64,000 nucleotides of DNA from Phocaeicola plebeius (GCF_003437535.1 NZ_QSQT01000010.1:61791-125790), one strand, 5' to 3'. Positions 52,828-61,975 are shown, counted from the stretch's first letter. Program-made: numbers and translations. Notes: generated by a model not told the origin, from the sequence alone.

Positions 52828-53472
52828 TTATTCATTATTCATTTTTAATTGACTTACGATTTTCTTCGTCTCTTCCACCGGATTCGCTGCCCGCAGGATG
52901 GTGCCGCTCAGGGCGATGCCCGTCACGCCGGTCTGCATAATGGCAGGGATGTCTTCCAGGGTGATGCCGCCGATGGCTACGATGGGCAGGTGGATGCCTT
53001 CCGCCTTCATCTGCTGTACGATGGAACGGTAGCCTTCCAGTCCGAGGATGGGGCTGAGCTTTTCTTTTGTGGTGGTGAAGCGGAACGGTCCGCAACCGAT
53101 GTAGTCGGCTCCGGCTTCATAGTGTGCCCGTACGTCATCGAACGTGTTGGCCGTACCTCCGATGAGGAAATCCTTTCCGAGGATTTTCCGTGCTTCGGCT
53201 ATCGGCATGTCGTTCTTGCCCAGGTGCACTCCGTCGGCCTTCAGCTTGCGCACCAGTTCCACCCGGTCGTCGATGAGGAAAGTGGCTCCGTACGTGCGGC
53301 ACAGTTTCTGTACCTCCAGGGCCACCGCTTCCGTCTCCTCGTCCGAGGCATGCTTCATGCGCAACTGTACCCAGCGGCATCCCCCTTCGAGGGCCATCCG
53401 GGCCGAGTCGAGATACGAATACGTGTCGGTGAAATGTGTGATGAACTGCAGCTTGAAATGATTCATGTCCAT
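52828..53472 (-). CDS. thiE: Thiamine phosphate synthase ThiE
   Basis: 214 residues from ATG 53472, with GGAGG just upstream (inside the end of thiS). Landmarks: VQLRMKHASDEE, FLIDDRVELV, GVHLGKNDM, LIGGTANT, YIGCGPFRFTTTKEK and AIGGITLEDI. It joins pyrimidine and thiazole halves to thiamine phosphate. It is 4 nt after thiS. ATG 53466 is an alternative start. Confidence 0.93.
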   Translation of the reverse strand: MDMNHFKLQFITHFTDTYSYLDSARMALEGGCRWVQLRMKHASDEETEAVALEVQKLCRTYGATFLIDDRVELVRKLKADGVHLGKNDMPIAEARKILGKDFLIGGTANTFDDVRAHYEAGADYIGCGPFRFTTTKEKLSPILGLEGYRSIVQQMKAEGIHLPIVAIGGITLEDIPAIMQTGVTGIALSGTILRAANPVEETKKIVSQLKMNNE

Positions 53473-53476
53473 GGTC

Positions 53477-53677
53477 TTATCCTCCACAAGCTGCTTTGAT
53501 GATGACCAGACTGTCGCCCTCGTTCAGGACGGTGTTTTCCCATTCCGCACGCGGAACCATGCGGTTGTGCAGCGCGATGGCCACTCCCTGCTTCGGAAGT
53601 CCCAGCTGCTGTGCCAGTGCGGCAATTGTATGACCTTGTGTAAGTTCCGTCTCTTTGTTGTTTACCAATAGTTTCAT
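53477..53677 (-). CDS. thiS: Sulfur carrier protein ThiS
   Basis: 66 residues ending in the required Gly-Gly (AACGG). Beta-grasp landmarks MKLLVNNKE at the start and GVAIALHNRMVPRAEW. It carries the thiocarboxylate sulfur for the thiazole. It is the first gene of the thi operon, 75 nt after the TPP riboswitch. Confidence 0.95.
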   Translation of the reverse strand: MKLLVNNKETELTQGHTIAALAQQLGLPKQGVAIALHNRMVPRAEWENTVLNEGDSLVIIKAACGG

Positions 53678-53749
53678 AAGCGTACTGTTTTAGCGTGTAA
53701 ACCAAAGAGAGCATCCCGCGGACGGGGAAAGGAAATAGATGTCAGAATC

Positions 53750-53832
53750 AACAATCCCTTCGTCGGTATTAACCGCATCAGGTTCGTAGGGTATAATCTC
53801 AGCCCGGACACATCCGTGGGGCACCCCTTTGT
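53750..53832 (-). promoter_or_regulatory. TPP riboswitch (thi box)
   Basis: Minus-strand landmarks of the THI element in order: GGGGTGCC, GGCTGAGAT, ATACCC, GAACCTGATGCGGTTAATACC, and CGAAGGGA. It folds upstream of thiS and should shut the operon off when thiamine diphosphate is bound. No clear terminator stem is visible before thiS, so control of translation initiation is possible. Confidence 0.95.
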
Positions 53833-53843
53833 TTACTTTCCGG

Positions 53844-53851
53844 CAAAGGTA
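53844..53851 (-). promoter_or_regulatory. -7 box of the thi operon promoter
   Basis: Minus-strand TACCTTTG (plus 53844-53851) fits TAnnTTTG and would start RNA just before the riboswitch. A canonical -33 TTTG is not evident. Confidence 0.5.
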
Positions 53852-53913
53852 ACGAAAACTTTGGAACGGCGAACGGCTGCCGTTCCTTTTTTATCTTTTT
53901 TTGCAGGCTGTGT

Positions 53914-54585
53914 CTATTCGTCTCTGAACAGCTGTACTTTCACACCGAACGACAGCCGCAGGATGTCGCGCATGGAGAGACTTTTGTTGGTGGCCTTGCT
54001 GATGAGATACAGTTCGCAGGTGCTCAACTCATAGAACAGGGAGACGTGGCGCACCAGGTCGTGGTGGGGACTGAACCCGAACCGCTGTCCCACGAAGATA
54101 TAGGGGCGCATCTTGGTACTGAAGTTATAGTATTTGTTGGGATAGCGTCCCGGTTCCTTCTTCCAGAACTCGTCGCCTGCAATGGTGGTGATGTACAGAC
54201 CACAGTAGAAGGGTTCAGCCATCCAGTGCTCCTTGAAGCAGATGCTCCAGGGAATGTAGTTCTGCTTCACGGTAAATGTGAGACGGAATTTCTCGGCATA
54301 CTTGGCCGGAAGGAAACCTACCTGACAGTCCGTTTCCCACTGGCAGCGGCGTCCGTAATCCCAGCCCACGCCCACCGAGTTGAGTCCCATTCCTCCGGCA
54401 TATTGCCATTTCAGGTGAGTGGGTTTCAGGCGTTCCCACCGTTCATCATAACGCAGGTGCTCGCGCTTGTCCCAGCGGCGTTCCTTGACGGCCGGAGCGA
54501 TACTGTCGTTTTGTGCGCAAAGAGGCAGGAGCGTCATTCCGGCCATTCCTCCTGCCAGCAGCAGTTTAAAAATTGACCACTTCAT
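53914..54585 (-). CDS. Secreted protein, possible outer-membrane beta-sheet
   Basis: 223 residues with a signal peptide ending near LPLCAQ (about 24). The mature part is rich in aromatic and Arg/Lys strands (KWQYAGGMGLNSVGVGWDYG, FYCGLYITTIAGDEFW), as in small outer-membrane or periplasmic barrels. It overlaps the upstream metallophosphoesterase gene by 20 nt. A hairpin GGAACGGC/GCCGTTCC lies 25-55 bp after its end. Function unknown. Confidence 0.72.
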   Translation of the reverse strand: MKWSIFKLLLAGGMAGMTLLPLCAQNDSIAPAVKERRWDKREHLRYDERWERLKPTHLKWQYAGGMGLNSVGVGWDYGRRCQWETDCQVGFLPAKYAEKFRLTFTVKQNYIPWSICFKEHWMAEPFYCGLYITTIAGDEFWKKEPGRYPNKYYNFSTKMRPYIFVGQRFGFSPHHDLVRHVSLFYELSTCELYLISKATNKSLSMRDILRLSFGVKVQLFRDE

Positions 54586-55405
54586 AGGTATAGCCGTTTG
54601 AGTTGAGGGTGAAAAATAAATAAGAACGGTCTTTGGCGCAGCTGCATTCGTAATACTTGATACCGTCGTCGAAGAACTCGTCTACGCTTACATTGTGCCC
54701 GTGACCGTAGACACAGAACTGCAAGTCGGGCATTTCCTTCAGGTAATAATGGAAATATTCGGCGATGTTGTTGTTGAACTGTTCGGAGAAAGGACCTGCG
54801 TGCATGGCCACCACGGTTTTTTCCACTCCTTCGGGCACGTGGTCGCCTTCGTCGCGGATAAACTGGATATTGGGTACCGCCGACGAGTAGTCAAACTCCA
54901 GGGCATTGGTATTCAGGCACAGAAAACGCACGTTACCGGCAGTAAAGGCGAAATCTTCCGTGCCGAATATCTTGCGGAACACATCGAGTCCCGTAGCCAG
55001 ACAATCATGGTTGCCCAGCAGGCAGACAAAAGGCACCTTCAGTCCGCTGAGAATGTCGCGTTGTTTCTCAAATTCCAGTTTCAGGCCGAAGTCGGACATA
55101 TCGCCCGTGTGAAGCACGAAATCCAGGTCATCGCGCCGGTTCAAGGCCTCCACGGCATCCTCCGTTTCATCGTACCAGCGCTGTGTGTCACTGATTACGG
55201 CAAACCGGATTTCCTCTTTTCTGTAAGTAGCCGTTTCAATCCGTTCAATGTTCCGGCGATTCACGTCCGTTTCTCCGTCAATGTCGAGGTCGTACGGGTG
55301 ATATTCAATCATGTCGCATCCGCCCAGCAGCAAAATACCCAAGCAGAAACACACCTGTATAAAGCCGGAGCGGAAACGACGGAAATGCGTAAAAAGAATG
55401 TGCAT
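54566..55405 (-). CDS. Metallophosphoesterase lipoprotein
   Basis: 279 residues from ATG 55405 (MHILFTHFRRFRSGF); the frame is open to 55429. Lipobox GGC near 30. Calcineurin-like metal motifs: SDTQRW, GDMSD, GNHD and YGHGHN, in order. A periplasmic metal-dependent phosphoesterase with unknown substrate. It shares its 3' end with the downstream secreted protein (20-nt overlap), so they are one operon. Confidence 0.85.
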   Translation of the reverse strand: MHILFTHFRRFRSGFIQVCFCLGILLLGGCDMIEYHPYDLDIDGETDVNRRNIERIETATYRKEEIRFAVISDTQRWYDETEDAVEALNRRDDLDFVLHTGDMSDFGLKLEFEKQRDILSGLKVPFVCLLGNHDCLATGLDVFRKIFGTEDFAFTAGNVRFLCLNTNALEFDYSSAVPNIQFIRDEGDHVPEGVEKTVVAMHAGPFSEQFNNNIAEYFHYYLKEMPDLQFCVYGHGHNVSVDEFFDDGIKYYECSCAKDRSYLFFTLNSNGYTYEVVNF

Positions 55406-55538
55406 AAGCAAGTTTTTTTGTTTATGCAAAGGTATGACATAAATCCCGGTAGTACGTTTTTCAGAATGTCGGATTTTCTGTCTTAAAAGTCGGATTTTGG
55501 TTGGGCCGATTTCAGGAAGGGCTTTCTGTATATGAAAA

Positions 55539-55568
55539 AAGGGGAGACTCGTCCGAGTCTGCCCCGTT
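55539..55568 (-). terminator. Terminator of the cupin gene
   Basis: GGGGAGACTCG/CGAGTCTGCCCC pair with one bulge and are followed on the minus strand by CCTTTTTT. Placed 21-50 bp after the cupin stop. Confidence 0.7.
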
Positions 55569-55588
55569 GTTTACTTTCTTACAGTGTG

Positions 55589-56038
55589 TTACCATTTCAC
55601 GGGCTCCTGCAGGAGTTGTCCGTCGGCCGCATCCTGAGCTGTGAATGTCTGAGCTTTGTATTGTACGCAAATCATAATCAGCGGTTCCGTACCATTGTTG
55701 CGCACTGAACGTTTGCCTTCTGGAGCCACGCGCACTACGCTTCCTTCCCCTACAGGGAAAACCTGTCCGTCCACCTGAAATTCACCCTTTCCACTCACGA
55801 AAATATATAATTCTTCGTGTGTCTGGTGCGTATGAAGGAAACCGGTTTCCTTTCCCGGAGCGAACGACTGGAATGAGATTTCTGCGCCTGTGGTCTGCAA
55901 CGTCTGTCCCATGAACACTTTCCCCTGAATTTCCATTCCCGGAGCTACCGGCAATACATAGTCATTCAACTGGCTGAAAGAGCCTGTAGATAAGGCTGAA
56001 AAATGAGTGCCTTCTGCAATTTGCTGAGTCTGTTTCAT
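55589..56038 (-). CDS. Cupin-domain protein
   Basis: 149 residues. A single cupin barrel with metal-site motifs G-x5-HTHQTHEELYIF (about 71-84) and a second half GEGSVVRVAPEG. Small cupins bind metals and often act as oxygenases or sugar isomerases; the role here is not readable. A GGTTAC-containing dyad lies upstream (56112-56135), similar to one before the NTF2-like gene at 57523. Confidence 0.82.
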   Translation of the reverse strand: MKQTQQIAEGTHFSALSTGSFSQLNDYVLPVAPGMEIQGKVFMGQTLQTTGAEISFQSFAPGKETGFLHTHQTHEELYIFVSGKGEFQVDGQVFPVGEGSVVRVAPEGKRSVRNNGTEPLIMICVQYKAQTFTAQDAADGQLLQEPVKW

Positions 56039-56201
56039 AATGTAACTGTTTTAATGATTTCGACAGCAAAGGTGGACGATTCTTTTGTCTCATACAAGAA
56101 GGGAGTTGAATGTAAGTAAGTTACTTCCAGGTTACTAATGTTCATTAAGAACAGATTACAAAGTGAAGATTTATGATTTTTTTACATCAAGCATTGCATG
56201 G

Positions 56202-57164
56202 TTACTCCGGATAAATCTCGTGTGGAGAAGGAAGCTGTTTCCATCCTTCGCCAAAGGTGTCGTATGCATCCGTCACCACCACAAATGCCCTTGGATCGGC
56301 CTCTTTGATTTTCAGTTTCACGCCCTGCACCTCCTGGTAGCTCACTACAAGGAAAATCATCTCCTTGTCCTTGCCCGTGTAGAGTCCCGAACTCTTGATA
56401 CAGGTAGCCGTGCGGTCCAGGTCCTTCAGAATGTACTGGTGAAGAGCCTGCAACTCATGGTCGCTGATGACAAAAATCAATTTGTCGTTCTTCGCCCCGT
56501 TAATCATGTAGGCAATGACCCGCGAGATGATGAAGATGGAAATGAGCGAATAGAACGACAGGTGCCACGAAGGCTGCGTAGAGTCGCTCGCCGTACCCAG
56601 TCCGAAACCGATAACCACCAGTCCGAAGCACACTACCGCCCCGTCCACCAGCAGAATGGCCCGTGAGAAACGGATGTGCGCATATTTCTGTAGCAGCATC
56701 CCCACGATGTCACTTCCGCCCGTGGTAGCCTGACTGCGTATCACGATGCCCGTACCCACACCGATGACCACTGCCCCGATGATGCACGTCAGCATCAGGT
56801 GGTCCGTCATGTTCATGCTGCCTCCCAGCAGTTGTGCCGGGTCCAGACTCTCCAGTGCTTCGCGGGTAGGGTAGACCAGCCGCGACATGGTGTTCATCAG
56901 CAACGGAGTGAGCAGGGCCGCCACAATGGTACGTATCCCTAACTTTGCTCCCAACAACAGCACCGACAGGATGAGCAGCGGTATGTCGAACATATAGCCG
57001 AACGTACCCACCTGGATAGACGGGAACAGGTTGTGGAGTACGATGCTGGCCCCGTACACTCCTCCGGGCACAATATTATAGGGATTGATAAAGAATACGA
57101 ATCCGGCCGCCAGGATGGTACATCCCACCACGATGCTGGCCCATGCATAAAGAGTCTGTTTCAT
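56202..57164 (-). CDS. YitT-family membrane protein
   Basis: 320 residues. Five or so membrane helices in the first 200 residues (ASIVVGCTILAAGFVFFINP and others) with the PGGVYGASIVLH segment, then a cytoplasmic DUF2179-type domain (about 230-310, ITDHELQALH..). Transport or sensing function unknown in most species. A -7-like box TATATTTG (minus, plus 57188-57195) precedes it. Between it and 57523 lie promoters only. Confidence 0.82.
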   Translation of the reverse strand: MKQTLYAWASIVVGCTILAAGFVFFINPYNIVPGGVYGASIVLHNLFPSIQVGTFGYMFDIPLLILSVLLLGAKLGIRTIVAALLTPLLMNTMSRLVYPTREALESLDPAQLLGGSMNMTDHLMLTCIIGAVVIGVGTGIVIRSQATTGGSDIVGMLLQKYAHIRFSRAILLVDGAVVCFGLVVIGFGLGTASDSTQPSWHLSFYSLISIFIISRVIAYMINGAKNDKLIFVISDHELQALHQYILKDLDRTATCIKSSGLYTGKDKEMIFLVVSYQEVQGVKLKIKEADPRAFVVVTDAYDTFGEGWKQLPSPHEIYPE

Positions 57165-57404
57165 AGTTGTTTCTTATTTTTATGCGACAAATATACAAAA
57201 AATCAAAAGCAAATGGAAAACACAGCATTTTTCTAATTTGGCTGTGCTGAGACGTCTTTTCTATCCTCATAGTGCAGGTAGAAAGAAATGTCGAAAGGTC
57301 GCTTGTCTTCTTCCGCAGAAAATAACAGCAAAATTTCCCTATAAAACCGGCTGAAATCCAGCAAAAGTGAGAAAAAGGTTACTAAGCAGAAGAAATGTAA
57401 CCTC

Positions 57405-57435
57405 TTGTGTGTCAGAAAAGAAAGTGCTAAGTTTG
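57405..57435 (+). promoter_or_regulatory. Promoter of the NTF2-like gene with inverted repeat
   Basis: TTG (57405-57407), 20 bp, TAAGTTTG (57428-57435). Directly upstream is a perfect inverted repeat GGTTAC-n14-GTAACC (57377-57402) that may be a regulator site. The 88-nt leader to ATG 57523 has no further motif. Confidence 0.65.
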
Positions 57436-57522
57436 TACCGTAAATGCTGAGAAGACCGCTTCCGGCAGGCCTTTCCTGAACCGGAAACCTCCGCGGTCTG
57501 ACTCTTTAAAGAAACAAGTAAG

Positions 57523-57984
57523 ATGATGAAAAATGAAGTAACTTCCGAACAGGCATCCGTCCTGGAAAAAAACAAACAAGTCATGCAACAGTTTATCCGT
57601 TTCATCAACACGGGCGACCGCTCGATAGGTGAAACCATTATCGCCCCCGAAGTGATTTTCTATGCCCCCACTTCGCCAGAGCCGCTGCACGGCTTTGAAG
57701 GCTACATGGATGTGCTACGCATGATGCGCGGTGCCATGCCCGATGTGCAGTGGAATGCCGAAGAAGTCATTGCAGAAGGCGACAAGGTGATGATTCGTTT
57801 CACGATGAGCGGTACTCAGACCCAGCCTTTCATGGGTATGCTCGCCACCGGCAAACCTGTCCGTGTGACGGCCATGAACATCTACGAACTGAAGGACAGC
57901 AAGATTGTCCGCGAACACAGTGTACCCGACCTCTTCAGTATGCTGATGCAGCTCGGTATGTTGCCAGTACCGGGAAGCAAGTAA
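57523..57984 (+). CDS. SnoaL-like ester-cyclase-type NTF2 protein
   Basis: 153 residues. NTF2-like layout with FINTGDRSIGETIIAPEV and HGFEGYMDVLRMMRGAMPDVQ, typical of SnoaL-like polyketide cyclase relatives. It is convergent with the HxlR regulator at 58008. Substrate unknown. ATG 57526 is one codon later. Confidence 0.82.
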   Translation: MMKNEVTSEQASVLEKNKQVMQQFIRFINTGDRSIGETIIAPEVIFYAPTSPEPLHGFEGYMDVLRMMRGAMPDVQWNAEEVIAEGDKVMIRFTMSGTQTQPFMGMLATGKPVRVTAMNIYELKDSKIVREHSVPDLFSMLMQLGMLPVPGSK

Positions 57985-58007
57985 TTCTTCCGCGAGGAAA
58001 GAAGCTG

Positions 58008-58385
58008 CTACTCTTCTTCGGCAGCTTCAAACTCCTCCCGGTGTTTTACTATGGATTTCATGTGCTTTTGCGCCCATTCAGTCAGCTGGACGATGAAGGG
58101 AACCAGCGAAAGTCCGGTTTCCGTCAGACTGTATTCTACTTTGGGCGGTACCTCTGGATACACCTTCCGGCTTACCAGCCCGTCAGCCTCCAGCGTACGG
58201 AGCGTGCTCGACAGCATTCGCGACGATACGTCGGGAATCATTTTCTTGAGTTCGCTGAAACGCAGCACCTTGTTTTCACTTAAAATCAGAATAACCAGCA
58301 AAGCCCATTTGTTGCCGAAGCGGGCAATCACGTTCCGCACCGGACATATCTCGATAATGGTATTTTTTTCTTCCTTTCTTCTCAT
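58008..58385 (-). CDS. HxlR-family transcription regulator
   Basis: 125 residues. CPVRNVIARFGNKWALLVI (Cys14 onward) and the winged helix with SSRMLSSTLRTLEADGLVSR are typical of HxlR proteins, which often sense thiols or aldehydes. It is divergent from the flavodoxin gene; a -7 box TAACTTTG lies at plus 58427-58434. Possible targets are flavodoxin, the NTF2-like gene and the cupin gene. Confidence 0.92.
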   Translation of the reverse strand: MRRKEEKNTIIEICPVRNVIARFGNKWALLVILILSENKVLRFSELKKMIPDVSSRMLSSTLRTLEADGLVSRKVYPEVPPKVEYSLTETGLSLVPFIVQLTEWAQKHMKSIVKHREEFEAAEEE

Positions 58386-58536
58386 ACTTTATCTCCGGCA
58401 GAGGGCCGGTCTTTTGTTTTTCTGCCCAAAGTTAGTAAATAACCCACAGATGCCGCCTTTAAAATCCCAATTTTTAGGTATTTCAAATCCGCGCTGGATG
58501 CCGTTTCTTTGCGATGTCAAATCAAACATGTAGAAA

Positions 58537-59043
58537 ATGAAGAAAACTGGTATTTTTTATGGTTCTACCACAGGCACCACCGAGTCTGTGGCCCGCCTGA
58601 TAGCGGAAAAGCTGGGAGTATCCCCGGCAGATGTACACGATGTGAGCAAGCTGGATGCTGCCCTGGCAGAGAGTTACGAAGCCCTGATTCTGGGCACCTC
58701 TACTTGGGGTGACGGAGAGTTGCAGGACGACTGGTACGACGGTATTAAGGTGCTGAAAAACGCCAACCTCTCCGGCAAGACCATCGCCCTCTTCGGCTGC
58801 GGCGATTCCGAATCCTATTCCGATACTTTCTGCGACGGTATGGGTATCCTCTTTGAAGACCTGAAAGACAGCGGATGTACCTTCGTGGGAGCCGTGTCCG
58901 ACAGCGATTACACCTACGCTTCTTCCGTGGCCGTTGCCGACGGAAAATTTGTGGGACTGGCCCTCGACGACGTGAACGAAAGCGACCGGACCGATGCCCG
59001 CGTGTCGGCCTGGACAGAGATGCTCAAAGCCGATTTGGCTTGA
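58537..59043 (+). CDS. fldA: Flavodoxin
   Basis: 168 residues, long-chain type. FMN phosphate loop GSTTGTTE (9-16), TSTWGDGELQDDW and CGDSESYSDTFCDGMG loops. Flavodoxin substitutes for ferredoxin in electron transfer. A DUF2023 protein gene follows by 42 nt, its usual partner in Bacteroidales. Confidence 0.95.
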   Translation: MKKTGIFYGSTTGTTESVARLIAEKLGVSPADVHDVSKLDAALAESYEALILGTSTWGDGELQDDWYDGIKVLKNANLSGKTIALFGCGDSESYSDTFCDGMGILFEDLKDSGCTFVGAVSDSDYTYASSVAVADGKFVGLALDDVNESDRTDARVSAWTEMLKADLA

Positions 59044-59085
59044 TTCCTTCCGACCTCATTTCTCTATCTTCTAAATCCGTAGCCC

Positions 59086-59445
59086 ATGATGACTCCCGAT
59101 ATCAATCCCGTAGAACTGAAAGTCTTTCTCAACCACATCTATGAGCTGAAGAAAGGCGTGCGTCAGATGGTGTTGTACACCACGAACAAGCGATATGAAG
59201 ACTTTGCCGTGAAACGTCTGCGAAGCCAGCGCATCAAGTTTGTGATTCAGCCGGTGGACGACGAGCGCATCAATCTTTTCTTCGGCAAGGCGGAATGTAT
59301 TGAAGCCATCCGCATGATGGTGACACGTCCCCTGAACCTGCTCACTCCGGAAGAAGATTTCATATTGGGAGCCATGCTGGGTTATGACATCTGTGCCCAG
59401 TGCAAGCGATATTGCACCCGCAAGGCACGAAAAATGGGAGCTTGA
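59086..59445 (+). CDS. DUF2023 protein paired with flavodoxin
   Basis: 119 residues. Two Cys pairs near the C-terminus (CAQCKRYC, positions about 104-111) and a basic strand region ([17 protein letters not shown]). DUF2023 genes commonly follow fldA; a role in flavodoxin function or repression is possible but unproven. The start is ATG 59086 or 59089. Confidence 0.85.
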   Translation: MMTPDINPVELKVFLNHIYELKKGVRQMVLYTTNKRYEDFAVKRLRSQRIKFVIQPVDDERINLFFGKAECIEAIRMMVTRPLNLLTPEEDFILGAMLGYDICAQCKRYCTRKARKMGA

Positions 59446-59463
59446 AAAGGCTCCCATTCTTTT
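59434..59463 (+). terminator. Terminator between DUF2023 and hydroxyisourate hydrolase
   Basis: GGGAGC (59434-59439) pairs with GCTCCC (59450-59455), loop TTGAAAAG region, followed by ATTCTTTTTT. It ends the flavodoxin transcript; the gene on the other strand ends inside the T run. Confidence 0.78.
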
Positions 59464-59464
59464 T

Positions 59465-59875
59465 TCAGTTTCCTCTATACGTAGAATATCCGTAAGGCGA
59501 AAGCGTGATTGGCACGTGGTAGTGCTTGCCGTCCTTGATTTCGAACACCACTTCGATGAACGGGTAGAACGAATCCTGCTGCAACCGTTCGAAGTAGGGT
59601 GCCACGTGATACGTCAGGCGGTAGATGCCCTTGTGGTCGGTTGTGCCTTCCTCCAGGAAATCCTTCACGCGGCCGTTCTCGTCGGTCAGTCTTTCCTCCA
59701 GCAGCGCCCAGGTCTTTCCGTCGGGCTGAAGATGCGACAGACTGATTTTCACTCCCGCCGCAGGCTGCCCCTGCAGAATGTCCAGGATGTGGCTGGAAAG
59801 TTGGTAACTCTTTTCCTGTGCAAAGCCCGCCAGGCTCCACACCATCACACATAAAGTCCAGATTAGTTTTTTCAT
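59465..59875 (-). CDS. Hydroxyisourate hydrolase-like periplasmic protein (transthyretin fold)
   Basis: 136 residues with a signal peptide (MVWSLAGFAQ). The mature part has SSHILDILQGQPAAGV at the start and PYGYSTYRGN at the end, the two ends of 5-hydroxyisourate hydrolase (usually YRGS). His residues at SSH and HYHVP fit the active site. The uric-acid pathway is absent here and the secretion signal is unusual, so another substrate is possible. Confidence 0.82.
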   Translation of the reverse strand: MKKLIWTLCVMVWSLAGFAQEKSYQLSSHILDILQGQPAAGVKISLSHLQPDGKTWALLEERLTDENGRVKDFLEEGTTDHKGIYRLTYHVAPYFERLQQDSFYPFIEVVFEIKDGKHYHVPITLSPYGYSTYRGN

Positions 59876-60035
59876 GATTCTTTGATAGTTGAATGGTTTA
59901 ACAAGATTGTAACAATTACAAATATGATGAAAACTTTCTTTTTCTGCAAGCTTTCTTCTTTGCAGTCCCTCCGATTTTGAGGTTATTAACTAAACTCCTG
60001 CCTGCGGTGTGCCGTTTACCTTGTATTTTTGCGCC

Positions 60036-60401
60036 ATGAAATACATTTACCTCCCCATCGGATTCCTGTCGCTGGCACTGGGTGTGGCCGGTATTTTCCT
60101 GCCCGTGCTGCCCACCACACCCTTTCTGTTGCTTTCGGCTGCCCTCTTTTTCCGCAGTTCGCCGAGAGCTTACCAGTGGTTGCTGAACCACAAGCTGCTG
60201 GGACCTTATATCCGCGATTTCCGTGAGTCGCGCGCCATCCCTCTGCGTGCCAAGATTCTCGCCCTGAGTCTGTTGTGGCTCACCTCCCTGCATTGCATCT
60301 TCCTGATGTTCGATGCCCTCTGGCTGAAAGCGATGATGCTTGCCGTAGCTGTGGGAGTAACCCTTTATCTCTGTTCCCTCAAAACCAAACGAAATGATTG
60401 A
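60036..60401 (+). CDS. YbaN/DUF454 membrane protein
   Basis: 121 residues from ATG 60036, with a TAnnTTTG-like box (TATTTTTG, 60024-60031) only 4 bp upstream, so the mRNA may have almost no leader. Three membrane helices: 3-32, 78-95, 100-117 with the LPTTPFLLL motif of the family. Function unknown. It overlaps pabB by 8 nt. Confidence 0.88.
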   Translation: MKYIYLPIGFLSLALGVAGIFLPVLPTTPFLLLSAALFFRSSPRAYQWLLNHKLLGPYIRDFRESRAIPLRAKILALSLLWLTSLHCIFLMFDALWLKAMMLAVAVGVTLYLCSLKTKRND

Positions 60402-61398
60402 TACCCTCTCTTTTTGTGGCCGTGAGGAAGCCATCACCCGCATGAACTGCTTTGGCAGCGAAGGTCGCCCGTTCTTTTTCCTGATAGATTATATCGCCGA
60501 GAAATGCCTGGTGGAAGAACCCCACCGTCTGCCTTCTTCGGAACTGCTGTTTGCCTTTCCGGGAGCCACGAACGTGCCGCAAGGAATGCCCGCCACTCCG
60601 CATCCCCGCTCTTTTCGTTGGGAGCCTTGTCCGATGAGTTTTGAGGAGTACCGTCGCGGATTCGACATTGTACACCGTCACTTGCATGGCGGCAATTCCT
60701 TCTTGGTGAACTACACCTGTGCTACCCTCGTCGATACCGACCTCACCCTGCGGCAGGTGTTCGACCATGCCCGTGCTCCCTACAGACTGTGGGTAAACGA
60801 TAGCTTTGTGGTGTTCTCGCCCGAAATCTTTGTCCGGATAACCGATGGCTTTATCTATTCCCATCCCATGAAAGGTACGATGGATGCTACGTTGCCTGAT
60901 GCCCGTGAACGCCTGCTGGCCGACCCGAAAGAAGCAGCCGAGCATGCTACCATCACCGACCTTATCCGCAACGACCTGAGCCGTTTCGCCACCGAAGTCA
61001 CCGTGACCTGCTACCGCTACCTGGACGAGCTGCATACCCACCGTGGCCCGTTGCTCCAGATGAGTTCTGAAATCCGTGGCCGTCTGCCCGAAGACTATCC
61101 TTCACAACTGGGCGACCTGTTTTTCAGTCTCCTGCCGGCAGGTTCCATCACCGGAGCTCCCAAGCCCCGCACTGTGCAGATTATCCGCGAAGCCGAGACG
61201 TACGACCGTGGCTTTTATACCGGTGTGACCGGCTACTTTGACGGCCGCAACCTGGACAGTGCCGTGCTCATCCGTTTCCTGGAACAGCAGCCCGACGGCA
61301 CGAAGGTGTTCAAGAGCGGGGGAGGAATCACCTTCCGCAGCGATGCCCGAAACGAATATGAAGAAATGAAACAGAAAGTCTATGTGCCTCTTTATTGA
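60394..61398 (+). CDS. pabB: Aminodeoxychorismate synthase component I
   Basis: 334 residues, shorter than the canonical enzyme, lacking an N-terminal domain like other Bacteroidales PabB. Landmarks: SFLVNYTC, FSPEIFV, HPMKGTMDA, DLIRNDLSR and LLPAGSITGAPKPRT. It makes 4-amino-4-deoxychorismate from chorismate for folate. Its 3' end overlaps pabC by 17 nt. The start overlaps the end of the DUF454 gene. Confidence 0.94.
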   Translation: MIDTLSFCGREEAITRMNCFGSEGRPFFFLIDYIAEKCLVEEPHRLPSSELLFAFPGATNVPQGMPATPHPRSFRWEPCPMSFEEYRRGFDIVHRHLHGGNSFLVNYTCATLVDTDLTLRQVFDHARAPYRLWVNDSFVVFSPEIFVRITDGFIYSHPMKGTMDATLPDARERLLADPKEAAEHATITDLIRNDLSRFATEVTVTCYRYLDELHTHRGPLLQMSSEIRGRLPEDYPSQLGDLFFSLLPAGSITGAPKPRTVQIIREAETYDRGFYTGVTGYFDGRNLDSAVLIRFLEQQPDGTKVFKSGGGITFRSDARNEYEEMKQKVYVPLY

Positions 61399-61975
61399 AA
61401 CGCTCCGCATTGAAGACGGTAAGGTGTGGCATGCCTCGCTGCACGACCGCCGCATGAACGATACGCGCCGTGCTTTTTTCGGTCCTGTGCCCGACCTCCA
61501 CGTGTGTGACTACCTCCGTCCGGAAGCCTATACCGCACGCACCCGTTGCCGCCTGACCTATGCCCGCGACGTGATTCGTGTGGAATACTTTCCTTACCAC
61601 GTCTGCCCCGTACATAGTCTGCAACTGGTGGCGAAGGACGACATCGACTATCGCTACAAGCAGGCCGACCGTCGTGTGCTCGACGAAGCCTTCGCTCTGC
61701 GCGATACGGCTGACGACGTACTCATCGTGCGCCACGGACTCCTCACCGATACCTCTATCGCCAACATCGCCCTTTGGAACGGATGCGAATGGCATACCCC
61801 CGCACAGCCTCTGCTGGCCGGAACCCAGCGCCGATACCTGCTCGACACCGGACAGATAAAAGAAACGGACATCCCGGTCGCCTCCCTCGGAAACTACCGG
61901 CATATCCGTCTGTTCAATGCCCTGATACCCTTCGGCGAAGTGGAACTCCCCGTCGGGCAGATACGTATGTACTGA
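61382..61975 (+). CDS. pabC: Aminodeoxychorismate lyase-like class IV aminotransferase
   Basis: 197 residues. Short class IV PLP enzyme: HDRRMN, TYARDVIRVEYF and RHGLLTDTSIANIALW (the PLP-phosphate region), with LLAGTQRRYLL later. In this operon it would release 4-aminobenzoate from aminodeoxychorismate. Shorter than E. coli PabC. Confidence 0.88.
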   Translation: MCLFIETLRIEDGKVWHASLHDRRMNDTRRAFFGPVPDLHVCDYLRPEAYTARTRCRLTYARDVIRVEYFPYHVCPVHSLQLVAKDDIDYRYKQADRRVLDEAFALRDTADDVLIVRHGLLTDTSIANIALWNGCEWHTPAQPLLAGTQRRYLLDTGQIKETDIPVASLGNYRHIRLFNALIPFGEVELPVGQIRMY

